DNA from: an uncultured Eubacteriales bacterium
GTDB lineage: Bacteria; Bacillota; Clostridia; Christensenellales; Borkfalkiaceae
Assembly: GCA_900540805.1 (NCBI GenBank)
Contig: UQHL01000011.1
Span: 1 to 64,000, forward strand
Direction of reading: 5' to 3'
DNA: 64,000 nucleotides
Below the pieces are notes generated by a model, which worked only from the letters and a program-made list of their open reading frames with translations, was not told where the DNA came from and made no database searches. Each line of letters starts with the position of its first letter. The stretch's first letter is position 1. The translations under genes and the position numbers were made by a program. Shown in pieces: positions 36,395-45,651 of this stretch.

Positions 36395-38364
36395 AAATAT
36401 TTCTCCTTCTTTTTCAAAACCGGGATACTTAAAAGCGATAATGCGATACCTGCCCCCGTCAAACCCGATAACTCAAGCAAAGAGCCGCACCCCCGGGCCT
36501 CGCCCGAGCCGCTTTCCGCAATCAGCGTGAAGGGTTGGGAATAAATATAGTACTCTCCGAGAGAGGAAAACATTTTATATCGATAAACCGCGGTGGAAGT
36601 CCCCTCCTTTACCGCCTTCAATCGATTTCCGTCCGTCACCTCAAAAGCTTCGCCGGAAACGAGCATAGGTTCGGCAAGGCTGTCATCCGTCAAATCCGCG
36701 TCTGCCGTTGCGTTGCCTTCATAATCGCTTCGGGAATAATATTTGCCCGAGAGCCGCACCTCCGCCTCTTTTCCCACGGCCGTTTTATATTCCGTCCGAT
36801 CGGCGGAAATCGTCCGAATCGTTTCGGCGAGCATCGCAACTCCGTCGATCGTTAAAGAGGCACACCCTTGCATCCTGTATTGGTCTATCAGATTTGCACT
36901 CGTCAATGTCCACGCATGAACGCCCACGCCGCGGAGCTGAATCTGTCGGATCATTTCCTCCGTAAGAACATTGAAGCCGGGATTATATACGCAATTATAA
37001 TTTTGAATTGCCCCGAAAACGCCGCGCAGGGTATCGCTTAAAAGAAGGTCTCCGTTCTTATAAATATCATGTTTTTCATCGTAAATTTTTTCATATACCC
37101 GAAAATCGTCGCTCGAGAGCGCACCCAATCCGACCGAGGGAAGAGCTTGATACATATATCCCAGAGATTGTTTGGAAAAACAGATCACGACGCATTGATT
37201 TTCAAAGTCATATTCGCGGATAAGCGCCGCGACGGCTTCCGCCAGGGGCTTTGAATAATCTTTCAATTCGATGACCAGCATGCAGTCCGTCGGTTTGAAA
37301 TATTCGATAAACTGTCTCAGAGTGGGAATACGGTAGGAATCGTCAAAATTTTTATATGTATAATTTTTCAGATCGGCATAACTCGTCGTCTCTACCGTTC
37401 CCTTCGCGTTCATCATGGTCCCAATCAGGCTGTCGTGCATGACGACGAGCTCTTTGTCCAAAGTAAAATGCACGTCTATTTCTATATAGTCCGCGCCGTC
37501 TGCAAACGCCTTTTCGGCGCTTTCCAGCGTATTCTCGGGGCCATACACAGAATATCCGCCTTCGGTAGCGCCCGACCCCCTGTGTCCGATAATAAACGGA
37601 TCTCTCACAACAGAATTCGGCTTTCCGAAAAATTTCCGATAAACCTCGGAATACGTTTGAGGCGAGTCCGTCGCGATTCCGTTTACGCCCGTCAAAATCG
37701 TCTTAACGGCGCTGTTCGCCGTAGAGCCTCTGTCCTCCGCCCATACGGAAAGATAACGCTTGCGGAGAGAGTTGACAAATTCTACCGTCAACGGTTCGGC
37801 GTCCAGAAAAACGATTTTTGAAAAGCCCTCATTGACGGCTTTTACGATTTCGTCCGCCGACAATTCCCGTCCCCGCAGATCCAGCGCCCCGCGGGAAAGC
37901 GGAAACTGTTTCCGCGCCGAATATAGCAGCTCCGGCTTTTTCGAGACGATGAACACGTCCTCCGTTCCGTTCTCTTTCAAAGCCTCCAGCAACGACGAGA
38001 GACTTTCTTCCTCTTCGACTTCGAATGCCGGAACGGAGAAATCGCTCGTTTCCGCTATAAATTCCGCGACCGAACAGAGCTTTTCCGAGCCGTAAACGAC
38101 GTTCAACGCCTTATCCACCGCCGCGAGGACGATATTTACGCGCAGCTTCTTCACCTTCGACAAGTCGGCCGTTTCCCGCAGTTCGAAGATCGTCGATGCG
38201 GGCTGGACGACAGAATCGACGCTTTCCAGCTCCTTATATCCGTCGGATGAGACCTCCGTCGCAGCGGAACGAGAAGGCTCGGCCCCGACGGAAAATACGG
38301 GAACCATTCCCGAAAATGCGATCGACAATGCTGCCGCCGCAAAAAAAATTTTACGAATTTTCAT
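36391..38364 (-). CDS. Exported glycerophosphodiesterase-like protein with GCGS C-terminal tail
   Basis: The 657-residue protein has a Sec signal peptide (cleavage near SVGA-EP). An N-terminal domain of about 220 residues resembles a degenerate PI-PLC-like/GDPD half barrel. The GDPD domain follows: IGHRGSGATEGG near 252, GPENTLESAEKAF, ADYIEIDVHFTLD and VVMHD, then IELKDYS and GVHAWTL, all canonical GDPD elements. A beta domain precedes the tail RGCGS (from residue 624), a hydrophobic stretch and LKKKEKYL. It probably cleaves glycerophosphodiesters such as teichoic-acid or phospholipid head groups at the cell surface. Its presence in a sugar operon is unusual. Confidence 0.85.
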   Translation of the reverse strand: MKIRKIFFAAAALSIAFSGMVPVFSVGAEPSRSAATEVSSDGYKELESVDSVVQPASTIFELRETADLSKVKKLRVNIVLAAVDKALNVVYGSEKLCSVAEFIAETSDFSVPAFEVEEEESLSSLLEALKENGTEDVFIVSKKPELLYSARKQFPLSRGALDLRGRELSADEIVKAVNEGFSKIVFLDAEPLTVEFVNSLRKRYLSVWAEDRGSTANSAVKTILTGVNGIATDSPQTYSEVYRKFFGKPNSVVRDPFIIGHRGSGATEGGYSVYGPENTLESAEKAFADGADYIEIDVHFTLDKELVVMHDSLIGTMMNAKGTVETTSYADLKNYTYKNFDDSYRIPTLRQFIEYFKPTDCMLVIELKDYSKPLAEAVAALIREYDFENQCVVICFSKQSLGYMYQALPSVGLGALSSDDFRVYEKIYDEKHDIYKNGDLLLSDTLRGVFGAIQNYNCVYNPGFNVLTEEMIRQIQLRGVGVHAWTLTSANLIDQYRMQGCASLTIDGVAMLAETIRTISADRTEYKTAVGKEAEVRLSGKYYSRSDYEGNATADADLTDDSLAEPMLVSGEAFEVTDGNRLKAVKEGTSTAVYRYKMFSSLGEYYIYSQPFTLIAESGSGEARGCGSLLELSGLTGAGIALSLLSIPVLKKKEKYL

Positions 38365-38374
38365 CTTTTTTCAG

Positions 38375-38408
38375 ACTTACCGATTGCCCGAAAGGGCAAT
38401 CGGTAAGT
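38375..38408 (-). other. Strong intercistronic hairpin before GDPD gene
   Basis: A perfect 15-bp stem (ACTTACCGATTGCCC with its complement, loop GAAA on the plus strand) ends 10 nt before the GDPD-like ATG. On the coding strand no T-run follows, so it is unlikely to be a simple terminator. It may protect the upstream mRNA or hold back translation of the next gene. Confidence 0.7.
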
Positions 38409-38419
38409 TCTTCCTCCGC

Positions 38420-41170
38420 TCAATGCTTCTTTTTAAGGATCACTGCGCCCGCGGCAGACAAGAGGAACAGCGCGGCTGTTCCAAATGCGGAAATACTGCT
38501 GCCGCAGCCCGCTTCTACCGGGGCAGACGTCGTTTCGGAGCTTCCCGAAGAGGAATTACCCGACGCTTCTTCCTCAATATTGATATCTACGATATTGAAC
38601 TGCGTCTTGCCGTCGTCGGTATTCGCGGTGATCTTTATCTTGAAAAATTCTTCTTTCGTCGCCGCATATACCCACTGGCCGTTGACAACTTCTCCCACCG
38701 CCTCCTTTGTTTCGTTATTCACCACCGTAAAGGAAAGAGCGGAATCGCCCTCATATACAAACGCATTGATAAGATTGATGCGAACCGTCTCCCCCGTATA
38801 ATATACGTCCTCCGCACGGAAATCGTAGTTCCTTTCTATCCGGTAATCGGGCTTTTGGGCCTGCTCCATGTATTTCCCCTCGGGATCTTCATCGTAGGAA
38901 ACGACATACATCTCCTTAAACAGGCAGGTGGAGCTTTGGGCCTTGGGTTCGGTATTATTCGAACCCGTCCACATGCAGAGATACCCCGCTCTTTCGTACA
39001 CGTCCCAATCGTAAGTAACGCCTTTATCTTCCACTTTCTTATTGTAATCGGTGAGCGTAATCTCGCGTCTGCCGTCCAGCCAAAGCTCCATGGAAACGCC
39101 CTGTCCGTTTTCGTCGTCCACATTTCTGACTTTCAGAACAATCCAATGGTCGTTGCCGTCCACGAGATTGTAGCCGAACTTATAATTGACGTAGGAGTCG
39201 AGCCCCGTACTGTCGCTGAAGCCCTTATACCGCGCGAAAGAAAGGAAACAGCTTCTGTCTTCGTACGAACCGGGTATCGCGCGGTAGTCCTTGCCGATAG
39301 CGAACCCGTAATACATATTTTTGAACGACGACTGTGCGCCCGTGGGGACAGTCCCCGAATCCATCATGAAACCGAATTTCAGCATGCTGTAATCGTAGAG
39401 ATCCGTCACGTCGTCGGGCTTTCCCGTTGCGTCCCAATTGGAATACAGCGACAAATTGAACTTGAACGCCCAATCGAATTCGTTCACCTTTCCGTTCGTA
39501 ATCGAAAAACCGTTGCCGATCCCCGAAACGATATTGTTGAGCGACAGCCCCGAGGCTTCCATGGAGACGAGCGCTTCGTCGTAAGCGAAGTTATATTTAT
39601 TGGAAGCGAGGTTATATGTATCGTCGTAAATTTCGTCGTAATCGGGAAGCACCTCTTCGGGCGCATAGTCGGAAACGCGCAGTTCCGTTACGTTAAGATA
39701 CTGGCTGTCGTCCGAAGTTCCCTTGACGGGGAAATTGAAATAGATACCGGTGGAAAGGAACCAATTCCCTTTATACTCCTCTCCGGCCAGCTCCGCGCCC
39801 AAAACGTACCATTGCCCGTCGATGACGATGGAAAGCTTCATGCCCGTTTCCGTGTCTTCCGTGAGGAGAACTACCGTATGCTCGTTCCCATCCATGAGCT
39901 TCGTCCCCGCGTAAAAATCGCCGTTGCCGTTCCCGTCCGCGATAACCAGCTTTTCGGAAGGATCCATCTGTTCCTGGTATTTCCCCAATGTAAACGTCTT
40001 AACGGAAATCCAGCCGGTAGCGGAAAATTCTATGAGGATTTCTTTCCCCTCGGCGCCCGCCTGCTGCCAATAATCAAAGGAGGTATCGTACAAGGCGGCG
40101 CTCTTTGTCAAAGCGATTCCGAAACGGCTGATGCCGTTTGCCGGATAATTTTCCGCGTCCGCTTTCTGCGCATCGGTAAACTCCCCGTTTGCCTTAAACT
40201 TGAAGGTAACCGTCGAATCCGCCGCAATCTGCTTTTTCAAAAACGCGGCGGCCGCCTTTTCGTAGGCGTAATTTTTCAGCATGACCCCGTTTTCGTTTAC
40301 CGAAAGGCTGTCTTCCGCCGCACGCGACGACCCCGTAAACCAATCGGCCTTTGCCGAAACGTCCTCCGAAACCGTATCCGCCTCGGGTACGGCGGGAAGC
40401 GGATCCGCTTCTTCATAGACGTTAGAAACGGTCAGCTCGGAAACGGAAAGATATTCCTCCTCGGAAAGCGTGACGTCTCCCCACGCCTGCATGCCCGTCG
40501 AAAAATAATAATCGCCTTGCAGCGCCGTTTCCTCCAGCGCAAAGTTCTCGACATAGGCCTGGCCGTCCACCGCGATCGTCAACGAAATTCCCGTTTCCGT
40601 GTCGCTCTTGCTCACCGTCACGACATGTTCCGCCTTGTCGAGCACGTTATACGCCCCCGACAACGGACCGTTTTTATTCGCGTTCCCCGACGCTACCGTT
40701 TGGGAATCATACGTCCCGTTATCCTTCGTGGTGAGCTCCAGCCAAGCGGGCTTGAATTCCATATTGATGACCTTGCCCGTATTCCCCGCCGTAGCCCAAG
40801 GATACAGGGAAGCATTCTGGCAGGTCTGCGTCATACCCAACTGAATAACGAATCTGCCGTTGTTCCCGTTTTGGGAGTATCCGCTCATTTTTACGGAAAC
40901 GGTTTCTCCGACGGCGACTTTTTCCTTATAGTACACGCCCGCGGTACCGTTGGAAAGCGAGGTGCCCCAATCGGAGATACGGATTCCGTCCGTCCCGAAC
41001 GCGACGGCGTTTTCCACGATATTCGAGTTCGTTACAAACGAGTCGGCGTCTAGCGCCAGATTTTTAAGCGTCTGTTCCGCCGCGGAAGCAGGAAAGAGAA
41101 GCATCGTTCCCAATCCCAACGACATCGCACAGACGGACGAACAAAAAGCCGTTAAAAGTTTTCTTTTCAT
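38420..41170 (-). CDS. Exported laminin-G-like surface protein with GCGS C-terminal tail
   Basis: The 916-residue protein is counted from the ATG at 41170, whose AAAGGGG ribosome site is better spaced than for the ATG at 41179. After the Sec signal peptide (cleavage near PASA-AE) there are three concanavalin/LamG-like modules. Two share the pattern HVVT/HTVV...DTETGxxLxIxxDGQ(A/W)Y near their middle, and the third has GNDHWIVLKVR...ELWLDGRREI. An Ig-like domain, a Ser-rich linker (EEASGNSSSGSSETTS) and the tail AGCGS, hydrophobic stretch, LKKKH follow. No catalytic residues were seen. A non-enzymatic glycan-binding or adhesive role at the surface fits its place behind the ABC-transport genes. 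Confidence 0.78.
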   Translation of the reverse strand: MKRKLLTAFCSSVCAMSLGLGTMLLFPASAAEQTLKNLALDADSFVTNSNIVENAVAFGTDGIRISDWGTSLSNGTAGVYYKEKVAVGETVSVKMSGYSQNGNNGRFVIQLGMTQTCQNASLYPWATAGNTGKVINMEFKPAWLELTTKDNGTYDSQTVASGNANKNGPLSGAYNVLDKAEHVVTVSKSDTETGISLTIAVDGQAYVENFALEETALQGDYYFSTGMQAWGDVTLSEEEYLSVSELTVSNVYEEADPLPAVPEADTVSEDVSAKADWFTGSSRAAEDSLSVNENGVMLKNYAYEKAAAAFLKKQIAADSTVTFKFKANGEFTDAQKADAENYPANGISRFGIALTKSAALYDTSFDYWQQAGAEGKEILIEFSATGWISVKTFTLGKYQEQMDPSEKLVIADGNGNGDFYAGTKLMDGNEHTVVLLTEDTETGMKLSIVIDGQWYVLGAELAGEEYKGNWFLSTGIYFNFPVKGTSDDSQYLNVTELRVSDYAPEEVLPDYDEIYDDTYNLASNKYNFAYDEALVSMEASGLSLNNIVSGIGNGFSITNGKVNEFDWAFKFNLSLYSNWDATGKPDDVTDLYDYSMLKFGFMMDSGTVPTGAQSSFKNMYYGFAIGKDYRAIPGSYEDRSCFLSFARYKGFSDSTGLDSYVNYKFGYNLVDGNDHWIVLKVRNVDDENGQGVSMELWLDGRREITLTDYNKKVEDKGVTYDWDVYERAGYLCMWTGSNNTEPKAQSSTCLFKEMYVVSYDEDPEGKYMEQAQKPDYRIERNYDFRAEDVYYTGETVRINLINAFVYEGDSALSFTVVNNETKEAVGEVVNGQWVYAATKEEFFKIKITANTDDGKTQFNIVDINIEEEASGNSSSGSSETTSAPVEAGCGSSISAFGTAALFLLSAAGAVILKKKH

Positions 41171-41198
41171 AATTTTCATTCCCCTTTATTTTTGTTTT

Positions 41199-42827
41199 TT
41201 AAGCTTTGTTCAATAAATATTGCTTGGTCATCCAATCGACGTAATCGGAGGCTACGGAATAGAAATATTTCACTCCGTCCGACTCGCCCGGCTGCGAGAC
41301 TTTCGGGTCGATACTGCCGTTCCAAGCCTTATAGATGACCTCCGTCACCATTTTGTTTTGGGCGGAGATAAAGTTGTTGTACGTTTCGTCCGCGGGTTTG
41401 AACAGAAACATTCCCGTCAACGCGTCCTCGTAGCATTCGGCGTTCCGCGCCGTGGCTATCCACTTTTTCTCCGCCGCCGTATATCCCGTATAAGTTCTGT
41501 CGGAAATATTTTTGTTCTCCAAAAGCTTCAGCGTCCCCGAATAGCTCGGTTTTGTGATGTAGGATTCGGAGGGATAGGAAAATTCGTCCTCGCCGACCCT
41601 GATCCAATCCTCGCCCTCTATTCCGTAAGCGCAGAGCTCATAATTTTCCTTGCTCGCATATACCCAATTGAGATATTCGAGCATCAATTCCTGATTTTTA
41701 CTTCTGGGGTTGATGACTAAACCGCTGTAAGCCGAGGCTTCCGCGCGGAAGCCTTTCAGCTCTTTTCCCTGCGCGTCCTTCGTCACATTCCCGTCCGCGT
41801 CGCCCGCGCTGAGCGGGCCGATGACGGTTAGCTCCGCCTCCGGATTATACTCTTTCAGCCGACGCGAAATGCGAATCAATTCGTCTATTTTCGGATTGCC
41901 CACATACACCCCCACCTGTTCGCTATAAAACCATTGTTCGCGGGTCGTATAGGTGGTCGTGGATTCAAACTGTTCCCAAAGGCCTTCTTTCGACCATTGA
42001 TACGCATAATCCAAAACCTCGTCGTAGTTGTCGTGCAGATATCCGGGAATCACTTCCGAAACGCCGCCGTCGGCGTTATAAATCACCGAATGGGAAGCAT
42101 AGCTCGGCTGTCCCTCCACCACGCCCGAAGTGAGGACGTATTCGAGATCCCAAGGCGCGCCCGCGAGCGGGATCGTACAACCGATGTCGGTCTTGAACTT
42201 TTTAAGCATGTCCTCGAACTGTCCCATAGTTTTCAAAAGCTTGAGGCTCCCTCCCGAGCTTTCGGCCTCGGCGGCATCGTCCGTGTACCCGACTTGCTTC
42301 ATCCAATCCTTTCTGACGAGGATTCCATAATCCTTTTGTTCGCTCACCGACGGGATTCCATACACCGCGCCCGTGACGGTCGTAAGAGAAGAAATATTTT
42401 CCCCGACGGCGTCCGCGATATTTTTACAGTAATCCTCAAAAAGATAGTCCTGCAAATCCGCCGCCGCGCCCTGACGGATCAGGTTGTCGTCCACGCCCGC
42501 AATGCCGAGATAGGATACGGCCGCATCCCAGGAAGAGCTCGCTTTCGAATTCTCGACGGCGCTCGCAAAATCGGATTTGTTATAAACGAGGAAATTCAGT
42601 TTGACAGCTTTCCCCGTATCCTCTTCAAATTTTCTTTCCACCGCCTCCGTGACCTTCGATTCGTTCGTCCCCTTTACCTTGTCGCTCGCAATAAATACAG
42701 TCAGCTGCGTGGCCTCGCCGGGCGCTGCGGAGGACGAATCCTTGCCGCTCTCCCCGCAGCCAACTGCCGCCAGCGCAAATACGGCCGTAAAGGCGCCTGC
42801 CAAAGTTCTTTTTACAATCTTTCTCAT
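41199..42827 (-). CDS. Solute-binding lipoprotein of LplABC-type transporter
   Basis: This 542-residue extracellular family 1 binding protein (lipobox AAVGC, C24) is of the large LplA/YtcQ type that works with LplB/LplC permeases. AAGGAGG gives strong initiation. A 119-bp gap with an inverted repeat separates it from the permease gene, as is common where binding proteins are made in excess. Substrates of this subfamily are often large or uronic-acid-containing oligosaccharides; the substrate here is unknown. Confidence 0.92.
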   Translation of the reverse strand: MRKIVKRTLAGAFTAVFALAAVGCGESGKDSSSAAPGEATQLTVFIASDKVKGTNESKVTEAVERKFEEDTGKAVKLNFLVYNKSDFASAVENSKASSSWDAAVSYLGIAGVDDNLIRQGAAADLQDYLFEDYCKNIADAVGENISSLTTVTGAVYGIPSVSEQKDYGILVRKDWMKQVGYTDDAAEAESSGGSLKLLKTMGQFEDMLKKFKTDIGCTIPLAGAPWDLEYVLTSGVVEGQPSYASHSVIYNADGGVSEVIPGYLHDNYDEVLDYAYQWSKEGLWEQFESTTTYTTREQWFYSEQVGVYVGNPKIDELIRISRRLKEYNPEAELTVIGPLSAGDADGNVTKDAQGKELKGFRAEASAYSGLVINPRSKNQELMLEYLNWVYASKENYELCAYGIEGEDWIRVGEDEFSYPSESYITKPSYSGTLKLLENKNISDRTYTGYTAAEKKWIATARNAECYEDALTGMFLFKPADETYNNFISAQNKMVTEVIYKAWNGSIDPKVSQPGESDGVKYFYSVASDYVDWMTKQYLLNKA

Positions 42828-42880
42828 AAAACCTCCTTATTCCGCTTTTGCGGTAATTTCTGAAATTTATTTTTACAACC

Positions 42881-42938
42881 GCCGAGGCCTTCGGGAAAAA
42901 TCCCAAATCTATTGCACGCCCCTATCGCGCGCCTCGGC
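42881..42938 (-). other. Inverted repeat between permease and binding-protein genes
   Basis: GCCGAGGC (42881-42888) pairs with GCCTCGGC (42931-42938), with a nested CCTTCGGG/CCC element. No T-run follows on the coding strand. It may stabilise the downstream binding-protein message. Confidence 0.5.
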
Positions 42939-42946
42939 TCATTCCG

Positions 42947-43822
42947 TCATTCTTTTACGGCCCCCACGATCGTGCCGTTGATAAAATACTTCTGCAGAAA
43001 CGGGTAAATACAAATAATCGGCAGCGTGGCTACGATAATCGCCGCGTTCTGCACTCCGATTTGAGGGACGTTGGAAGCTCCGCCGCCCGTTCCGCTGGAA
43101 ATAGAGTCCATATTGATGATCATGTTTCTGACGACGTATTGAATCGGGTACAGTTCGCTGTGATTCGGGTCGATAAACAACCTGGTGGTCGTCCAGCTGT
43201 TCCACTGATTGACCGCCGCGAACAGCGCAACCGTCGCAATCACGGACGCGGAAAGCGGGATATAAATTCCGAAAAGTATCTTTAGACTTCCCGCGCCCTC
43301 TATCCTCGCGGATTCTTCCAGCGAGTCGGGAAGCGCCGCGAAATAATTCCTCAGCAGAATGACGTTCCAGGCGCTCGTTACGACGGGAAGAATCAACGAC
43401 CAAAGATTATTGAGCAGATTGAGTTTTTCGATCAACAGGTAAAACGGAACCATACCCCCGCCGAACAGCATCGTGATCACCACATAGATATTCAGCGCTT
43501 TTTTTCCGAAAAAGCCGCGACGGGAAAGCGGATATGCCAGCAGGGAATTGACGAGCACGGAGAGCCCCGTCGTAAGCAAAGTAATATATACGGATACGCC
43601 CAAAGATCTGGCGACCGTACTGCCCGCCGAAAAGATATAGCGGTAGGAAGCAAAGCTGAAATCGCGGATAAAAAGGCCCGGACCGTACTTTGCGAGAGCG
43701 CGCTCGCCCGAAAAAGAAGCGCTGACAATAATGACGTAAGGAAATACAAAAACCGCAAACAGCGTCAGCATAATGACGACGTTTATGATATTGAATGCTT
43801 TTTCGCCTTTACTTTTTATCAT
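42947..43822 (-). CDS. LplC-type sugar ABC transporter permease
   Basis: The 291-residue permease has six predicted helices and the EAA loop SLEESARIEGAGSLKILFGI. The ending FINGTIVGAVKE is the hallmark C-terminus (GxxxGAVKG/E) of the LplC/YtcP group. I start at the ATG at 43822 with GGAGG 7 nt upstream. It pairs with the LplB-type fusion encoded just before it. Confidence 0.94.
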   Translation of the reverse strand: MIKSKGEKAFNIINVVIMLTLFAVFVFPYVIIVSASFSGERALAKYGPGLFIRDFSFASYRYIFSAGSTVARSLGVSVYITLLTTGLSVLVNSLLAYPLSRRGFFGKKALNIYVVITMLFGGGMVPFYLLIEKLNLLNNLWSLILPVVTSAWNVILLRNYFAALPDSLEESARIEGAGSLKILFGIYIPLSASVIATVALFAAVNQWNSWTTTRLFIDPNHSELYPIQYVVRNMIINMDSISSGTGGGASNVPQIGVQNAAIIVATLPIICIYPFLQKYFINGTIVGAVKE

Positions 43823-43836
43823 AATTCCGCCTCCGT

Positions 43837-45633
43837 TTACCAAAGCCCCGGATGATCGCGTTTTACCAAAATATGATTGGCGCCCATAACCAGAAGCAGG
43901 GAGATTACGCTTTGGAAAAGCCCCATCGCCGCACCGCCGCTATATTGATCCGAGCTGGAAAGCGAACCGAATACCGCCGTTCCGAGCACGTTGACCTTTT
44001 CTTGCAGATAGGCGTTATTCTCTCCGCACAGGGCGAGAATCTGTTCGTAATCGTCCTTGATGAGATTTCCCATATTCAGGATAAACGTAAAACTGATGAC
44101 GGGCATCAGCCCCGGCAAAGTGACGGTAAATATCTGCCGCCATTTTCCCGCCCCGTCTATCGCTGCGGCCTCGTACAGCTCCGTATTGATTCCGCAGATT
44201 CCCGCAAGAAAGACGATCGTCCCGTACCCCACGCCTTTCCACACCGAAGTCAATGTGAGGATCGTCCACCAATGAGACGGGTCGGAATACCATTTGACGG
44301 GCGGTTTGCCCAAGGCGCCCAAAAGATTATTCAAAATCCCGTTATTCGCCGTGAGGAAGTTATACGCGATCCCCGAAATCATGACCCAGGACAGGAAATA
44401 CGGCAGATAGGAAACCGTCTGCATGACCGATTTGAATTTTTTCGAAACCAGATAGGTAAACAACAGCGCCAAAATGATAGACCCAGGATAGCCCACCACA
44501 AATTTCAAAAGGGCGATGACGATGGTGTTTCGCAGCGTTTGCCAAAATTCCCATCGCGGGTCAAACATATTGATGAAATTTTGCAGGCCGACAAACTCGC
44601 TTCCGAAAATCCCGTCCACGGGATTGTACTTCGTAAACGCCGTATAAATCCCCGCCATAGGTCCGTAACAGAATATCGCAAGCAGAACTACGCCCGGAAT
44701 AATCATCAGATAATAAGCATATTCCTTTTTTATGTATCTGACCCCGCGGCTCTGCGCTATTTTTTTGAACCACTTTTTCCTGATAGCAAAAAACAGAAGA
44801 ATCCCGATTCCCAAAATCAAGCAAACCAGCCCTGCAATCGCGCCCGCAGGAAACGATTCCTCATAGACGATAAAGCCGACGTAATTCGAGGCGGTCTTTG
44901 TTTCGCGCTCCGTCGAGCCGTCCGCGGCCGTCAATATGGAAATTTCAAATTCCGTAGGAGTGATGAGCACCGTTTTTCCGCCGTTTGTCACCTCCATATT
45001 TTCCGAGCTGTAGTATTTGACTTTTCCCGGAAGATTGAGCGTTACCTGTTCCACCAATTCCGCATCGTAATTGAGAAAGGCAAAAATCTTCAGCTTATCG
45101 TCCGGCAGATAATTTTCCGTAAACTCGTCCGCGTCGATAACCTCGCCGCTCCCGTACTTTACGGGATATATCTTTATGTCCTCCGCAAGGGAAGAAACGA
45201 GCTTCCCGTTCGAGTATTCCAAATTTTCAAATTGCCCCCGGCTCCATTTTTTCAAAAGGTTCCGGGTGTTGGAGTCCGCCAAAAAATCGCTGCCCGTTTC
45301 CAGCTCATACCGACCTACGTTGTGAAGATTCTGAATCCTCGCCAGCTTGAAATCGAGAATAAACGCTTCGTCCGTTCGGCTGATGTCCTTCAGCTTTACC
45401 TGTACGATCGTCCAATCGGTATTATAGTCCTTCAAAGACTCCTCTACGGCCGCCTCGAGCTGTTCTTCCGTTTCGATGCCGCGTTCGGATAAAGCCTCGC
45501 GCGAAACCGTAAGCGTGGCGCTTCCGGAGCCGTCTCTTTTCAGATTGACTTCCAACGTTGCACAACCGCACAGGGCGAAAAATATGAAAAGCGCCGTCAG
45601 AAAAATTGTACACCGTTTTATAATTTTCGTCAT
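43837..45633 (-). CDS. LppM-like lipoprotein domain fused to LplB-type permease
   Basis: The 598-residue protein has an unusual layout. Residues 1-24 form a lipoprotein-like signal ending LCGC. Residues of roughly 25-255 resemble an LppM/DUF3153-type domain (LEVNLKRDGSGSATLTVS start, ITPTEFEISI end). A first helix lies near 262-285. From about residue 300 a complete LplB-type permease follows, with YYLMIIPGVVLLAIFCYGPM, YNPVDGIFGSEFVGLQNF and the EAA loop YEAAAIDGAGKWRQIFTVTLP. The reading frame is continuous with one strong ribosome site (GGGGGAGG), so it is not two genes. An ordinary LplB is about 300 residues. The extracellular part could serve as a receptor tether or docking domain for the binding protein. 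Confidence 0.88.
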   Translation of the reverse strand: MTKIIKRCTIFLTALFIFFALCGCATLEVNLKRDGSGSATLTVSREALSERGIETEEQLEAAVEESLKDYNTDWTIVQVKLKDISRTDEAFILDFKLARIQNLHNVGRYELETGSDFLADSNTRNLLKKWSRGQFENLEYSNGKLVSSLAEDIKIYPVKYGSGEVIDADEFTENYLPDDKLKIFAFLNYDAELVEQVTLNLPGKVKYYSSENMEVTNGGKTVLITPTEFEISILTAADGSTERETKTASNYVGFIVYEESFPAGAIAGLVCLILGIGILLFFAIRKKWFKKIAQSRGVRYIKKEYAYYLMIIPGVVLLAIFCYGPMAGIYTAFTKYNPVDGIFGSEFVGLQNFINMFDPRWEFWQTLRNTIVIALLKFVVGYPGSIILALLFTYLVSKKFKSVMQTVSYLPYFLSWVMISGIAYNFLTANNGILNNLLGALGKPPVKWYSDPSHWWTILTLTSVWKGVGYGTIVFLAGICGINTELYEAAAIDGAGKWRQIFTVTLPGLMPVISFTFILNMGNLIKDDYEQILALCGENNAYLQEKVNVLGTAVFGSLSSSDQYSGGAAMGLFQSVISLLLVMGANHILVKRDHPGLW

Positions 45634-45651
45634 TTTTCCTCCCCCGACGGC

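Noticed and set aside
38384..41053. Long plus-strand open frame (889 codons) opposite the laminin-like gene
   Set aside because: It is an antisense shadow of a GC-rich coding region: no ribosome site, arginine-rich low-sense translation, no recognisable domain, while the minus strand has a signal peptide, repeats and the GCGS tail.
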